Below, in pieces: positions 14,969-24,113 of a DNA stretch of 64,000 nt. The stretch's first letter is position 1, and every line of letters begins with the position of its first letter. Under the pieces are notes generated by a model. The model was not told where the DNA came from and did no database searches. It saw nothing but the letters and a program-made list of their open reading frames with translations. The position numbers were made by a program, and so were the translations under genes. Source of the DNA: Lentzea albidocapillata subsp. violacea. GTDB lineage: Bacteria > Actinomycetota > Actinomycetes > Mycobacteriales > Pseudonocardiaceae. The stretch covers positions 558,001 to 622,000 of the forward strand of contig NZ_FNET01000002.1 of the NCBI RefSeq assembly GCF_900100275.1, given 5' to 3'.

Positions 14969-16942
14969 GTGCCCGAGATGATCGACACTCGCAGGCGGAA
15001 CCTGGTCGTCGCGGCCGTCCTGCTCGCCATGCTGCTGGCCGCCCTCGACCAGACCATCGTGTCCACCGCGCTGCCCACGATGGTGGCCGACCTGGGTGGC
15101 GGCGCGCACCTGTCGTGGGTGGTGACGTCGTACCTGCTCGCCGAGACGATCATGACCGTGCTGATCGGCAAGTTCGGCGACCTCTACGGGCGCAAGAAGA
15201 CGTTCCTCGTCAGCGTCGCGCTGTTCCTGGTCGGGTCGTTCTTCGCGGGCTGGTCGGAGTCGATGGGCACGCTCATCGCGTTCCGCGCCGTGCAGGGGCT
15301 GGGCGCGGGCGGGCTGATGGTCACCTCGATGGCGATCATCGCGGACGTCGTGCCGCTGAAGGAACGCGGCAAGTTCCAGGGGCTCGCGGGCGCGGTGTTC
15401 GGCGTCGCGACGGTCGCCGGGCCGTTGCTCGGCGGGCTGTTCGTCGACCACCTGAGCTGGCGCTGGGCGTTCTACGTGAACATCCCGCTCGGCATCGCGG
15501 TGGTGCTGGTGGCGATCGCCGCGCTGCCTGCGATCAGGACGGAGGGCCGGCCGAAGATCGACTACGCCGGCATCGCGCTGATCGCACTGGCCGCGACCGG
15601 GCTGACGCTGGTCACGAGCTGGGGCGGCACCGAGTACGCGTGGACGTCCCCGATGATCCTGTGGATGGCCGCGGGCTCGATCGTGCTGCTGATCGCGTTC
15701 GTGCGGGTGGAGCAGCGCGCGGCCGAGCCGATGCTGCCGATGAGGTTGTTCCGCAGCAGGGTGTTCACGGTGTCGGGCATCCTGAGCTTCGTCGTCGGGT
15801 TCGCGATGCTCGGCGGCATCACCTACCTGCCGATCTACCTGCAGTACGTGCGCGGCGAGTCGGCCACGGCGTCCGGTCTGTGGATGCTGCCGCTGATCGC
15901 CGGGCTGATGGCCACGGCGCTACTCACCGGCAACACGATCAGCCGCACCGGCAGGTACCGGATCTTCCCGCTGATCGGCTCGGTCGGGCTCACCATCGGC
16001 CTGTTCCTGCTGTCGCTACTGGACGCGTCGACCAGCTACTGGGAGATGGGCGCGTTCATGATGGTGCTGGGCGCGGGCATCGGCCTGGTGATGCAGGTGC
16101 CGGTGATCGTCGTGCAGAGCACCACGAACTACACCGACCTCGGCGTCGCCACGTCCGGCATCACCTTCCTGCGCACGATGGGCAGCTCGTTCGGTGTCGC
16201 GATCTTCGGCACGATCTACGCGAACCGGCTGCCGCAGAACCTGGTGGTCCCCCAGGGCGTCGACCCGCGCGCCATCGCCAGTCCCGCCGCCGTCCACGCG
16301 CTGCCGGACGCGCTGAGAGCGCCGATCGTCGCCGGGTACGCCGAGACCGTGCAGATGATGTTCCTGATCGCGGCGCCGATCGGGCTCGTGGCCCTGGCCG
16401 TCGCGTTCTTCCTGCCCCAGGTGCAGTTGCGCGACACGTCCCGGGCCGCCGCGGCCGGCAACAGCGGCGTGGGCGAGAGCTTCGCGGCACCGCCGTCGAA
16501 CTCCTACGACGAGCTGCGCAAACTGGTTTCCACCGTGGTCGCGAGGTCCGGCCAGGACCCCGGCCTGGCCGTGCTGCGGCGCTCCGGCGTCGACCTGCCG
16601 CTGGAGCAGGCGTGGCTGCTCGGGCGCGTGTACCGGGCGTCGGCGGACGACGGCGTGGCCACGCTCGACGAGATCGCCGACCTGACGAAGGTGCCCGGCG
16701 GTATCTTCGAACCGACCGCGCAGGCCCTCGTGCGGTCCGGGCACCTGGCGTCCGGTGACGACGGCTACCGCTTCACCGACCGGGGCGCGGACGTGTTCGC
16801 CCAGCTCGTGCGGGCGTGGCGGCGCTGGCTGCTCGACCAGTTGCAGGACTGGCACGAGCCGGACCAGCGCGACTTCGCGCAGGCGCTCGACTCGTTCACC
16901 GACGAGCTGATCGAGAGCGGCCGGCAGATGAGCCGCGTCTAG
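14969..16942 (+). CDS. MFS drug exporter (DHA2/EmrB-QacA) with C-terminal winged helix
   Basis: A 657-residue proton-coupled exporter with 14 hydrophobic segments. Family motifs seen: LDQTIVSTALPTM in helix 1, GKFGDLYGRKKTF between helices 2 and 3, and GAVFGVATVAGPLLGG (motif C, typical of antiporters). After the last helix (about residue 500) comes a 130-residue cytosolic extension with a MarR-like winged-helix pattern (ATLDEIADLTKVPGG, LVRSGHLASGDDGYRFTDRG). Start: GTG at 14969 or ATG at 14978; neither has a strong ribosome site. Its TAG stop interlocks with that of the convergent AfsR-type gene. Confidence 0.85.
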   Translation: MPEMIDTRRRNLVVAAVLLAMLLAALDQTIVSTALPTMVADLGGGAHLSWVVTSYLLAETIMTVLIGKFGDLYGRKKTFLVSVALFLVGSFFAGWSESMGTLIAFRAVQGLGAGGLMVTSMAIIADVVPLKERGKFQGLAGAVFGVATVAGPLLGGLFVDHLSWRWAFYVNIPLGIAVVLVAIAALPAIRTEGRPKIDYAGIALIALAATGLTLVTSWGGTEYAWTSPMILWMAAGSIVLLIAFVRVEQRAAEPMLPMRLFRSRVFTVSGILSFVVGFAMLGGITYLPIYLQYVRGESATASGLWMLPLIAGLMATALLTGNTISRTGRYRIFPLIGSVGLTIGLFLLSLLDASTSYWEMGAFMMVLGAGIGLVMQVPVIVVQSTTNYTDLGVATSGITFLRTMGSSFGVAIFGTIYANRLPQNLVVPQGVDPRAIASPAAVHALPDALRAPIVAGYAETVQMMFLIAAPIGLVALAVAFFLPQVQLRDTSRAAAAGNSGVGESFAAPPSNSYDELRKLVSTVVARSGQDPGLAVLRRSGVDLPLEQAWLLGRVYRASADDGVATLDEIADLTKVPGGIFEPTAQALVRSGHLASGDDGYRFTDRGADVFAQLVRAWRRWLLDQLQDWHEPDQRDFAQALDSFTDELIESGRQMSRV

Positions 16943-16947
16943 ACGCG
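16934..16947. other. Palindrome containing both convergent stop codons
   Basis: CGCGTCTAGACGCG is a perfect 14 bp palindrome centred on the CTAG in which the MFS gene and the AfsR-type gene both terminate. It could form a short stem but has no T tract. Confidence 0.5.
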
Positions 16948-19563
16948 TGCCTGCAAGGCCGCGGCCTCCGTGTCGCGGCCCTGCTCCCGGTACAGCTCCA
17001 GCGCCCGGTCCCACTGCTCGCGCGCCTGCACGGTCTCCCCCGCCGCCGCGTGCACGTCACCCAGGTGTTCCAGGACGGTGGCCTGCTCGGCGGAGTTGTC
17101 CAGCTCCCGGTACAGCGCCAGCGCCGCGCCGTAGTGCGCGACGGCGTCGGCGTGGCGGCCGTCGTGGTGGGCGATGTGCGCGAGGCTGTCGAGGGTGGCC
17201 GCACATCCCTCCGCGTGACCGAGTTCGTCGTTGAGCAGCATGGCTTCCTCGCAGAACGTGCGGGCCTCGGCATAGCGGCCCAGGCAGGCGTAGCGCCAGC
17301 CGGCCTCGTTCAGCGCCTCGGCCACGCGGATCGCCGTGCCGGCCGCGCGGAACTCCTCCAGGCCGGCGAGCGAGTGCTCCAGAGCTTTCTCCAGATCACC
17401 CACGAACTCCGCCGCCCACGCGATCGCCCGGTGCGCGCCGCCACGCGCCTCGTGGTCGCCGGTGCGCGCCGCCAGTTCCAGACCTCGTTCGAAGTGACTG
17501 TGCCCCAACGATGTCCGGCCCACCTCGATGTAGTCGGCACCGAGGCACCGGTGCGCGGTGGACTGTTTGATCGGGTCTCCCAGCGCCTCCGCGGCGCGCA
17601 ACGCCGTCAGCCAGGCGTCGATGTCGTCGGAGGTGCGGCCACGCCGGAGGTGGTAGTTGTTCAAGGCGCGGCCGATCAGCCAAGCCGCGTCGAAGTCGTT
17701 GCGCTCCAAGGCTTGTCGCTGTTCGGCCATCAGGCAGGCGTGCTCGGCGTCGAACCAGGCCATCGCCGCCGCGTTGGTCTCGAAGGTGAGCGCGTGGCCG
17801 CTTTCGTGCTCCGGCAACACCTTGTGCGGTTCGAGCGCGAGCGCGGCGGCCCGTGCGGTGGCGGCGTAGAAGTCGGCCAGCCGGGAGCCCGCATCGGCGG
17901 GGAGGTCCGCCGCGTACCGGCCGACCAGGTCGTGCATCCGGTACCGGCCGGGCACGTGCTGCTGTACCAGGTGCGCGTTCTCCAGTTCCCGCAACACCAT
18001 TCGCGACCGCGTGACGGGCCGGTCGAGCAACGCCGCCGCCGCCGTGAGACTCACGTCCGCCGTGCCGACGGTGCCGAGCAGGCCGAACGCGCGCGCTGCC
18101 TCGTCCGAGAGCGCCGCCACGGACCAGGAGAACACCGTCCGCAGATTCGTGCCGATCTCGCCCGCGTCCAGCGCGTCGAGGGGGTGCTCGCGCAGTTCCG
18201 CGGCGAACGCGGCCAGGGGGAAGTCCGGTTCCATCGCGGCGCGGGCGGCGACGATCGACAGCGCCAGCGGCAGTCCGCCGCACCAGGTCACCAGGTCCGC
18301 GACCACCCCTGGTTCGGCCGCCACGCGCGGGGCCCCGAGCCTCGCCACGAGGAACTCGCGGGCATCGGCCGGGTGCAGCACATCCAGCGACACCGACCGC
18401 GCTCCGTGCGCGGCCACCAGCCCCGCGAGCTTGAGGCGGCTCGTGACCAGCACCGTCGCGTCGGAGCCCGGCAGCAGCGGCACGACCTGCTCCGTCGAGC
18501 GGGCGTTGTCGAGCAGCACCAGCAGCCGCCGTCCCGCGACCACGCTGCGGTAACGCGCGGCCCGTGCGTCCAGGCCCGCCGGGATCGTCTCCTCCCCCAA
18601 CGCCTCCAGGAACTCGCGCAGCACGGTCTCCGGCGGCGTCGGCTCGGCGGACGGGTCGAAGCCGCGCAGGTTCACGTAGAGCTGGCCGTCCGGGAACTCG
18701 TCGAGGTGCCGATGCGCCCAGTGCAGAGCCAGCGCCGTCTTGCCGATGCCGCCTGTCCCGCCGATCGCGGTGATCACGACCGTGCCGGACGGCCCCAGCG
18801 CGGCGAGTTCGCCGGTGCGGCCGGTGAACCACGGGTGCGGCGCGGGCAGCTGACGTGGACCGGCGGCGCGTTCCTCCACGCTGCCGGCGAGGATCCGCTG
18901 GTGCACGTCCTGCAACGGCCTGCTCGGGTCGGCGCCGAGCTCGTCGGCCAGGCGGCGGCGCACGATCTCGTAGTGCCGCAACGCCTCCGCGTCGTTGCCC
19001 GACCGGTGCAGCGCCAGCATCAGTTGCGCGGCAAGGCGTTCGTCGTGCGGCAGCTCGTCGGCCCGCTGCCTCAACGAGGGCAGCAGCGCGGCGTGCCGGC
19101 CGTCCGCGAGCGCCACGTCGTTGCGGTCCAGTTCGGCGGCGACGCGTTCGGCGTGCAGGCTCTCGCGGACCGCGTCGAACCACGGCGAGTCGAGCCCGTC
19201 GAGCGCCTGCCCGCGCCATAGTCCAAGTGCGGCGTCGAGAGCGCCCTGCCGCACGAGTGCGCGGAAGCGGAACAGATCGACCTGCGACGGGTCCACCACG
19301 AGCCGATATCCGGCCGGCGAGCGTTCGATGTCCAGTCCGAGCAGTTTGCGGAGCTTCGACACGTACCCGTAGAGCGTCTCGCGCGCCCGCAGCGGCGCCC
19401 GCTCGCCCCAGACACGGTCGAGCAGCCGATCGACCGGAACCGGCCGTCCCTCCTCCACCAGCAGCGCGACCAGCACGGACCGTTGCCGGACGTGGCCGAT
19501 CTCGACCAGCGCGCCCGCGTCCCGCACCTCCACGGCGCCGAGCAGCCCGAACTCCAAGATCAC
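16939..19563 (-). CDS. AfsR/SARP family transcriptional regulator (BTAD, NB-ARC, TPR)
   Basis: An 874-residue STAND-class regulator. Domains in order: OmpR-like winged helix (about 1-90, with VDRLLDRVWGERAPLRARETLYGYVSKLRK), bacterial transcriptional activator domain (about 95-235), NB-ARC ATPase with P-loop GGTGGIGKT at 268-276 and LLVLLDNAR Walker B, then tetratricopeptide repeats to the end (for example RCLGADYIEVGRTSLGHSHF, AEGCAATLDSLAHIAHHDGR). Such proteins activate secondary metabolism or nutrient genes in an ATP-dependent way. GTG at 19563 or TTG six bases later (GAGGGG upstream) starts it. An 11 bp-period direct repeat lies over its putative -10. No biosynthetic cluster is nearby, so the targets are elsewhere or local. 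Confidence 0.88.
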   Translation of the reverse strand: MILEFGLLGAVEVRDAGALVEIGHVRQRSVLVALLVEEGRPVPVDRLLDRVWGERAPLRARETLYGYVSKLRKLLGLDIERSPAGYRLVVDPSQVDLFRFRALVRQGALDAALGLWRGQALDGLDSPWFDAVRESLHAERVAAELDRNDVALADGRHAALLPSLRQRADELPHDERLAAQLMLALHRSGNDAEALRHYEIVRRRLADELGADPSRPLQDVHQRILAGSVEERAAGPRQLPAPHPWFTGRTGELAALGPSGTVVITAIGGTGGIGKTALALHWAHRHLDEFPDGQLYVNLRGFDPSAEPTPPETVLREFLEALGEETIPAGLDARAARYRSVVAGRRLLVLLDNARSTEQVVPLLPGSDATVLVTSRLKLAGLVAAHGARSVSLDVLHPADAREFLVARLGAPRVAAEPGVVADLVTWCGGLPLALSIVAARAAMEPDFPLAAFAAELREHPLDALDAGEIGTNLRTVFSWSVAALSDEAARAFGLLGTVGTADVSLTAAAALLDRPVTRSRMVLRELENAHLVQQHVPGRYRMHDLVGRYAADLPADAGSRLADFYAATARAAALALEPHKVLPEHESGHALTFETNAAAMAWFDAEHACLMAEQRQALERNDFDAAWLIGRALNNYHLRRGRTSDDIDAWLTALRAAEALGDPIKQSTAHRCLGADYIEVGRTSLGHSHFERGLELAARTGDHEARGGAHRAIAWAAEFVGDLEKALEHSLAGLEEFRAAGTAIRVAEALNEAGWRYACLGRYAEARTFCEEAMLLNDELGHAEGCAATLDSLAHIAHHDGRHADAVAHYGAALALYRELDNSAEQATVLEHLGDVHAAAGETVQAREQWDRALELYREQGRDTEAAALQARV

Positions 19564-19584
19564 CCCTCAGCCAGTGGATTCAAG

Positions 19585-19606
19585 GTTCATCCTAGGTTCA
19601 CCCTTG
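19585..19606. promoter_or_regulatory. PHO-box / SARP-type direct repeat
   Basis: Two adjacent 11 bp units, GTTCATC-CTAG and GTTCACC-CTTG. This is the format of the Streptomyces PHO box (GTTCACC units every 11 bp, bound by PhoP) and of SARP/AfsR operators (heptamers every 11 bp). On the minus strand TAGGAT within it (19589-19594) is a plausible -10 for the AfsR-type gene, so binding could repress or autoregulate that gene. The EEP gene starts 150 bp away on the other side. Confidence 0.5.
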
Positions 19607-19756
19607 ATCGAACGGGCAACGTCGGCACCGCAGGAAGGCCCCGGTCCGACCGGATCCGGCAGCCCAGCCACGGGGCCTTCCCCACCTTCGGCGCAACGAA
19701 AGATCACCCAAGCGGACCAGGGCGGACACGTTCCTCCACATGCGACCCTGGAGTGT

Positions 19757-20890
19757 GTGAGCACCACGCGAATCGGTTCGTTCAACGTGGAGAACATGTT
19801 CGAGCGCCCGAAAGTCATGGGCCGCAACGCGACCAGACACGCGGCCCCGATCCTGGCCGCCCACGCCCGTTTCAACGAACTCATCGCCGCCGAGACCTAC
19901 CTGCCGGAAGTCAAGGAAGAGCTCAAGGAACACCTGGCGACGCTGGAGTTGCTCAGGAGCGACCGCAGCAAGTACGCGATCCTGCGGCGCATCCGCGGCC
20001 GTTTCCTCGCACGCCACCGCACCGGCGAAACCTCAGTCGTGGCAGGCGGTCGCGAGTCCTGGGTCGGCTGGGTCGAGCTCACCACCGAACCCATCAGCGA
20101 ACTCGCCACCCGCCACACCGCACAGGTGATGCGCGACGTCGGCGCCCACGTCCTCGGCGTGGTCGAGGCCGAGTCGCGCGAACTGCTGCACATGTTCTCC
20201 ACCAGCATGCTCAAGCACGTCGGCTGGACCCCCTACGAGGAGGTCCACCTCATCGACGGCAACGACGAGCGCGGCATCAACGTCGGACTGCTGACCCGGG
20301 ACGAACATCAGGTCATCACGATCCGCACGCACGTGTACGCGAAGGACAGCTCGGGCGTCATCTTCTCCCGCGACTGCGCCGAATACCACGTCCGCACCCC
20401 GACCGGCCCCGAGGTCGTGCTCCTCGTGAACCACCTGAAGTCCAAGGGTTACGGCGCACCGGGCGACCCGATCGGCGCCCGCCGCCGGTTCCGCCAGTCG
20501 GTCCGCATCGCCCGCATCGTGAACCGGCTGCGCGACGAGGGCCACGAGTACATCGCGGTCGTCGGCGACCTCAACGACACCGCGGACAGTGAAGCGCTGC
20601 GCCCCCTGTTCCAGCGCACGGGCCTGCGGGACATCAGCGAGCACGAGAACTTCGACTGGGACCACCGCAGGGGCACGTACCGCGGCGTGAACGAGAAGGG
20701 CAAGATCGACTACGTCCTGCTCACCCCCGAACTGTTCGCGAAGGCCACCGGCGGCGGCATCTTCCGCAAGGGCGTGTGGCGCGGCCCGCGCACGAAGAAC
20801 CGTTGGGACGTCTACGAAACCATGACGAACGAGGTGCACGCGGCCAGCGACCACGCCGCGATCTACGCCGACATCGACTGGACGCTCTAG
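19757..20890 (+). CDS. Endonuclease/exonuclease/phosphatase family protein
   Basis: A 377-residue protein of the EEP (DNase I-like) superfamily. Seen in order: IGSFNVENMF, GVVEAES with the metal-binding glutamate, VNHLKSKGYG with the histidine, VVGDLND, KIDYVLLTPEL and the terminal SDHAAIYADI, so the metal and catalytic residues all appear present. Substrate could be a nucleic acid, nucleotide or phospho-lipid. No signal peptide, so cytosolic. GTG at 19757 with GGAG just upstream is the likely start, as family sequence begins at the third residue. The stop interlocks with the convergent DUF1905 gene at CTAG. Confidence 0.82.
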   Translation: MSTTRIGSFNVENMFERPKVMGRNATRHAAPILAAHARFNELIAAETYLPEVKEELKEHLATLELLRSDRSKYAILRRIRGRFLARHRTGETSVVAGGRESWVGWVELTTEPISELATRHTAQVMRDVGAHVLGVVEAESRELLHMFSTSMLKHVGWTPYEEVHLIDGNDERGINVGLLTRDEHQVITIRTHVYAKDSSGVIFSRDCAEYHVRTPTGPEVVLLVNHLKSKGYGAPGDPIGARRRFRQSVRIARIVNRLRDEGHEYIAVVGDLNDTADSEALRPLFQRTGLRDISEHENFDWDHRRGTYRGVNEKGKIDYVLLTPELFAKATGGGIFRKGVWRGPRTKNRWDVYETMTNEVHAASDHAAIYADIDWTL

Positions 20891-21177
20891 ACCAGCTCGA
20901 CGGTCACCTCGACGACATCGCCCGGCTCGACCTCGTTCTTCCTGCGCACCGCCGCCTTGATCGGCAGCACGTAGCAGCCGGACTGCTTGTCCGGGAACAC
21001 CGACGTCGACCAGGTGCTCACACCGACCCCGGCGCGCACCTTGACCGCGCCGAAGCCGGCGCCGGGCGTGGCGATGTCGCGGATCTGGTCCGAGACGTCC
21101 TCGGGCAGCGTCACGAAGGTCCACGTATCCGTGCGGCGGGCGTCCCAGATCCAGAGTTCCGCGTCGAAGACGAACAT
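20887..21177 (-). CDS. DUF1905 domain protein
   Basis: A 96-residue beta-rich protein with the DUF1905 pattern: FDAELWIWD, WTFVTLPEDVSDQIRD, GFGAVKVRAGVGVSTWSTSVFPDKQSGCYVLPIKAAVRRK and VEVTVELV. The function of this domain is unknown. It shares its stop tetranucleotide CTAG with the convergent EEP gene. Confidence 0.87.
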   Translation of the reverse strand: MFVFDAELWIWDARRTDTWTFVTLPEDVSDQIRDIATPGAGFGAVKVRAGVGVSTWSTSVFPDKQSGCYVLPIKAAVRRKNEVEPGDVVEVTVELV

Positions 21178-21283
21178 CGGCCCATTCTCACAGAGGCGCG
21201 CTGACGAAGTGCCTGTCGAACGACGTCACCGCCGGTCACCTCGCCTGCATCTCGATCACTCACCCATTGTGGTGACGAAGGCC

Positions 21284-21302
21284 ACCGACCATTTCGGTCG
21301 GT
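21284..21302. promoter_or_regulatory. TetR operator, site 1
   Basis: ACCGACC-N5-GGTCGGT, a perfect 7 bp dyad 42 bp upstream of the TetR start. A second related dyad follows within 7 bp. Half-site sequence, symmetry and position are those of an autoregulatory TetR operator. Confidence 0.65.
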
Positions 21303-21308
21303 AAACCT

Positions 21309-21319
21309 ACCGAATCGGT
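21309..21319. promoter_or_regulatory. TetR operator, site 2
   Basis: ACCGA-A-TCGGT, a perfect 5 bp dyad continuing into a further CGGT. It uses the same ACCGA/TCGGT half-sites as site 1, with a CGGTA-N4-TACCG dyad linking the two. A TAAAGT hexamer at 21332 ends seven bases before the ATG, so the operator lies over the -35 region. Confidence 0.6.
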
Positions 21320-21344
21320 CGGTGAACGCCGTAAAGTCGACCGC

Positions 21345-21896
21345 ATGCCACGACAGCCCAGGACCGGGGTCGACGAGACCATCCTCGACGCCGCCGCCGC
21401 GCTCTTCGCGCGGCACGGGTTCGAGCAGACCTCGTTGAAGTCGCTCGCGGACGCTGTCGGCCTGTCCAAGGCCGGTCTCCTGCACCACTTCCCGAGCAAG
21501 GACGCTCTCTTCGAAGCTGCGTGGGAGCAGAGCCGCGTGCTCACGATGCACGTTCTCGACCTGGTCTCGCCGTTGCCCGCCGGGCCTGAGCGGGATCGGC
21601 GGGCGCTGGAGCTGCTGACCGACCACGCGCTGGACCGGCCGGGACTGGTCTCACTGCTGTTCCGGACGATGACGGCACCGGGTGAGGACCCGCAGCAGGC
21701 GCAGGACGAGCTGCTCCTCAACGAGATGTTCGTGATCGACCCCGAGAACGAACTGCCCCGCGCGATCCGGATCGTCGGCGCGCTGAGCGCCATGGCCGTG
21801 CTCACCCTTCTGGCCAACCAGGAGGGTGACAAGACGACCTGGCGTCCCTTGATCCTCGCTACCTGCTACGACGCACTCGGGCACCAGGAGGCCTGA
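21345..21896 (+). CDS. TetR/AcrR family regulator of MMPL exporter
   Basis: A 183-residue repressor. The DNA-binding end reads DETILDAAAALFARHGFEQTSLKSLADAVGLSKAGLLHHFPSKDAL in overlapping pieces (helix-turn-helix at about residues 30-50), and the C-terminal ligand domain is unassigned. Five bases separate its stop from the MMPL start, so the two are one operon. Two dyads with ACCGA half-sites precede it, predicting autorepression released by an exported or lipid-like ligand. Confidence 0.9.
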   Translation: MPRQPRTGVDETILDAAAALFARHGFEQTSLKSLADAVGLSKAGLLHHFPSKDALFEAAWEQSRVLTMHVLDLVSPLPAGPERDRRALELLTDHALDRPGLVSLLFRTMTAPGEDPQQAQDELLLNEMFVIDPENELPRAIRIVGALSAMAVLTLLANQEGDKTTWRPLILATCYDALGHQEA

Positions 21897-21901
21897 CCAT
21901 C

Positions 21902-24058
21902 ATGGCGAAACTGCTCTACAAACTGGGAATGGGCACCTACCGGCGCCGTCTCCCCGTCGTCCTGATCTGGCTGCTCGTGCTGATCGGCACCGGCGTCGGC
22001 GCGTTCACCCTCGGCGGTGAGACGTCCAACTCGATGTCCATCCCCGGCCAGGAGTCGACCACCGCCCTGGAGCGCATCCAGGAGAAGTTCGGCTCCGGTG
22101 AGACCGCGTCGGCCAGGGTCGTCGTGCAGGCTCCGGACGGTCAGAAGCTGCCGCAGCACATCAAGGCGATCACCGACCTGGTGGCCGACGAGTCCGCGCT
22201 GAAGGGGGTGCGGTCGGCGACGAACCCGCTCGACCCGGCGGCGCCGAGCGTCAACGCCGACGTCAACGTCGGGTACAGCACCGTCACCTACGACGTGAAG
22301 CCGGGTGAGGTCACCGACGAGCAGCGCGCCGAGCTGACCAAGGCCGTCGACAAGGCACGCGCCGCCGGCCTGACCGTCGAGGTCACCGGCACCGCGATGC
22401 AGGAGACGCCGCACGTCGGCGGGCCTGCCGAGGCCATCGGTGTCGTGCTGGCGCTGGTCGTGCTCGCGCTGACCTACGGCTCGCTCGTGACCGCGGGCAT
22501 GAACCTGCTCAGCGCCGGTATCGGCGTCGGCATCGGCACGCTTGGCATCACGATCGCCAGCGGGTTCATGGACCTGCAGTCGACCACGCCGATCCTCGCG
22601 TCGATGCTGGGGCTCGCGGTCGGCATCGACTACGCGTTGTTCATCATCAACCGCTTCCGTCAGGAACTGCGCCGCGGCTCCGACGTGGGCCACGCCGTCG
22701 CGACCGCGGTCGGCACCGCCGGTTCCGCCGTCGTCACCGCCGGGCTCACCGTGGTGATCGCGCTCGTGGGCCTCGCGATCGCGGGCATCCCGTTCCTCAC
22801 GCAGATGGGCGTCTCCGCCGCCGCCACGATCGTCGTCTCGGTGCTGATCGCCATCACGCTGGTGCCCGCGGTGCTGAGTCTGCTCGGCCGCCGCGTGCTG
22901 ACCCGCAAGGAACGCGCGGCCGACGCCTCGGAGCCCAAGGACCGCGGTGTCATCCGCGCCTGGGGTGGTGCGATCACCCGCAACCGCGTCCTCGCGCTGC
23001 TGCTCTCGGTCGTCGCGCTCGGCATCGTCGCGATCCCGGTGGCGTCCATGGACACCACGCTGATCCAGAAGCCGCCGGCCGGTTCCACGCAGGAGCGCGC
23101 CGACCAGATCCTCGCGAAGGGCTTCGGCGAGGGCTTCAACGGCCCGATCATCGTCCTGTTCGAGGGTGAAGGCGCCGCCGCGACGGCCACCGAGGCGTCC
23201 AAGCCGATCGCGCAGCTGTCCGACGTCGCCCTGGTGACGCCGGCCCAGCCGAGCCAGGACGGCAAGTCCGCGCTCGTCACCGTGATCCCGAAGTCCGGCC
23301 CGGACACGGTCGAGACCGAGAAGCTCGTCGCCGACCTGCGCGCCGAACTGTCCGGTGTGGAGGGTGGCAGGGCCTACGTCACCGGTGCCACCGCGGTCAG
23401 CGTCGACGTGGCCACGTCCCTGGACAAGGCCCTGCCGATCTACCTCGCGGTCGTCGTCGGCCTCGCGCTCGTGCTGCTGATTCTGGTGTTCCGCTCGCTG
23501 CTCGTGCCGCTGGTCGGCGTGCTCGGCTTCCTGCTGACCATCGGCGCGTCGCTCGGTGCCACGGTGGCGGTGTTCCAGTGGGGCTGGCTCGCCGGCGCGG
23601 TCAACCTCGACAGCACCGGCCCGCTGATCAGCCTCACGCCGATCCTGGTGATCGGCATCCTGTTCGGCCTCGCCATGGACTACCAGATCTTCCTGGTGTC
23701 CCGGATGCACGAGGCGCACCACCGCGGCGCCAAGCCCATCGAGGCCATCACCACGGGCTTCCGCCAGGCCGCCCCGGTCGTCGTGGCCGCCGCGCTGATC
23801 ATGTTCTCGGTGTTCGCGGGCTTCGTCCCCGCCGGCGAGGCGACCGTGAAGTCGATCGCCTTCGCCCTGGCCGTCGGCATCTTCGTGGACGCGTTCGTGG
23901 TCCGCATGGTGCTGGTGCCGGCCGCGCTCGCCCTGCTCGGTGAGCGCGCCTGGTGGCTGCCGAAGTTCCTGCGCTGGCTGCCGGAGCTCGACGTCGAGGG
24001 CACCGCGCTCGACGAGATCGAGAAGAAGGACAAGGTGGAGCCGGTCAGCGTCGGCTGA
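21902..24058 (+). CDS. MMPL/RND family transporter
   Basis: A 718-residue RND-superfamily transporter with the MMPL layout: one helix, a periplasmic-type loop, five helices, then the same again (12 helices). The two central motifs, GLAVGIDYALFIINRFRQEL and FGLAMDYQIFLVSRMHE, contain the paired aspartate-tyrosine proton-relay residues in TM4 and TM10. Relatives export lipids, siderophores, pigments or drugs. Regulated by the upstream TetR gene. A strong intrinsic terminator follows after ten bases. Confidence 0.92.
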   Translation: MAKLLYKLGMGTYRRRLPVVLIWLLVLIGTGVGAFTLGGETSNSMSIPGQESTTALERIQEKFGSGETASARVVVQAPDGQKLPQHIKAITDLVADESALKGVRSATNPLDPAAPSVNADVNVGYSTVTYDVKPGEVTDEQRAELTKAVDKARAAGLTVEVTGTAMQETPHVGGPAEAIGVVLALVVLALTYGSLVTAGMNLLSAGIGVGIGTLGITIASGFMDLQSTTPILASMLGLAVGIDYALFIINRFRQELRRGSDVGHAVATAVGTAGSAVVTAGLTVVIALVGLAIAGIPFLTQMGVSAAATIVVSVLIAITLVPAVLSLLGRRVLTRKERAADASEPKDRGVIRAWGGAITRNRVLALLLSVVALGIVAIPVASMDTTLIQKPPAGSTQERADQILAKGFGEGFNGPIIVLFEGEGAAATATEASKPIAQLSDVALVTPAQPSQDGKSALVTVIPKSGPDTVETEKLVADLRAELSGVEGGRAYVTGATAVSVDVATSLDKALPIYLAVVVGLALVLLILVFRSLLVPLVGVLGFLLTIGASLGATVAVFQWGWLAGAVNLDSTGPLISLTPILVIGILFGLAMDYQIFLVSRMHEAHHRGAKPIEAITTGFRQAAPVVVAAALIMFSVFAGFVPAGEATVKSIAFALAVGIFVDAFVVRMVLVPAALALLGERAWWLPKFLRWLPELDVEGTALDEIEKKDKVEPVSVG

Positions 24059-24067
24059 TTCCGCTCG

Positions 24068-24101
24068 AAAAAGGTCCGTCACACCCGTGACGGACCTTTT
24101 T
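24068..24101 (+). terminator. Intrinsic terminator after MMPL gene
   Basis: A perfect 15 bp stem: AAAAAGGTCCGTCAC, loop ACCC, then the complementary arm ending in TTTTT. It is the only textbook rho-independent terminator in the window, and because of the A/T symmetry it can also stop the convergent DUF6292 transcript. Confidence 0.93.
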
Positions 24102-24113
24102 GCGTTTCAACGG

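Noticed and set aside
16816-19221. 801-codon frame on the plus strand through the AfsR-type gene
   Set aside because: Low-complexity Arg/Gly/Val translation without motifs, fully antisense to a complete BTAD/NB-ARC/TPR gene.
21866-24082. Long 738-codon open frame opposite the MMPL gene
   Set aside because: His/Asp/Gly/Arg-rich translation with no domain; it is the antisense shadow expected in high-GC DNA opposite a clear transporter gene.
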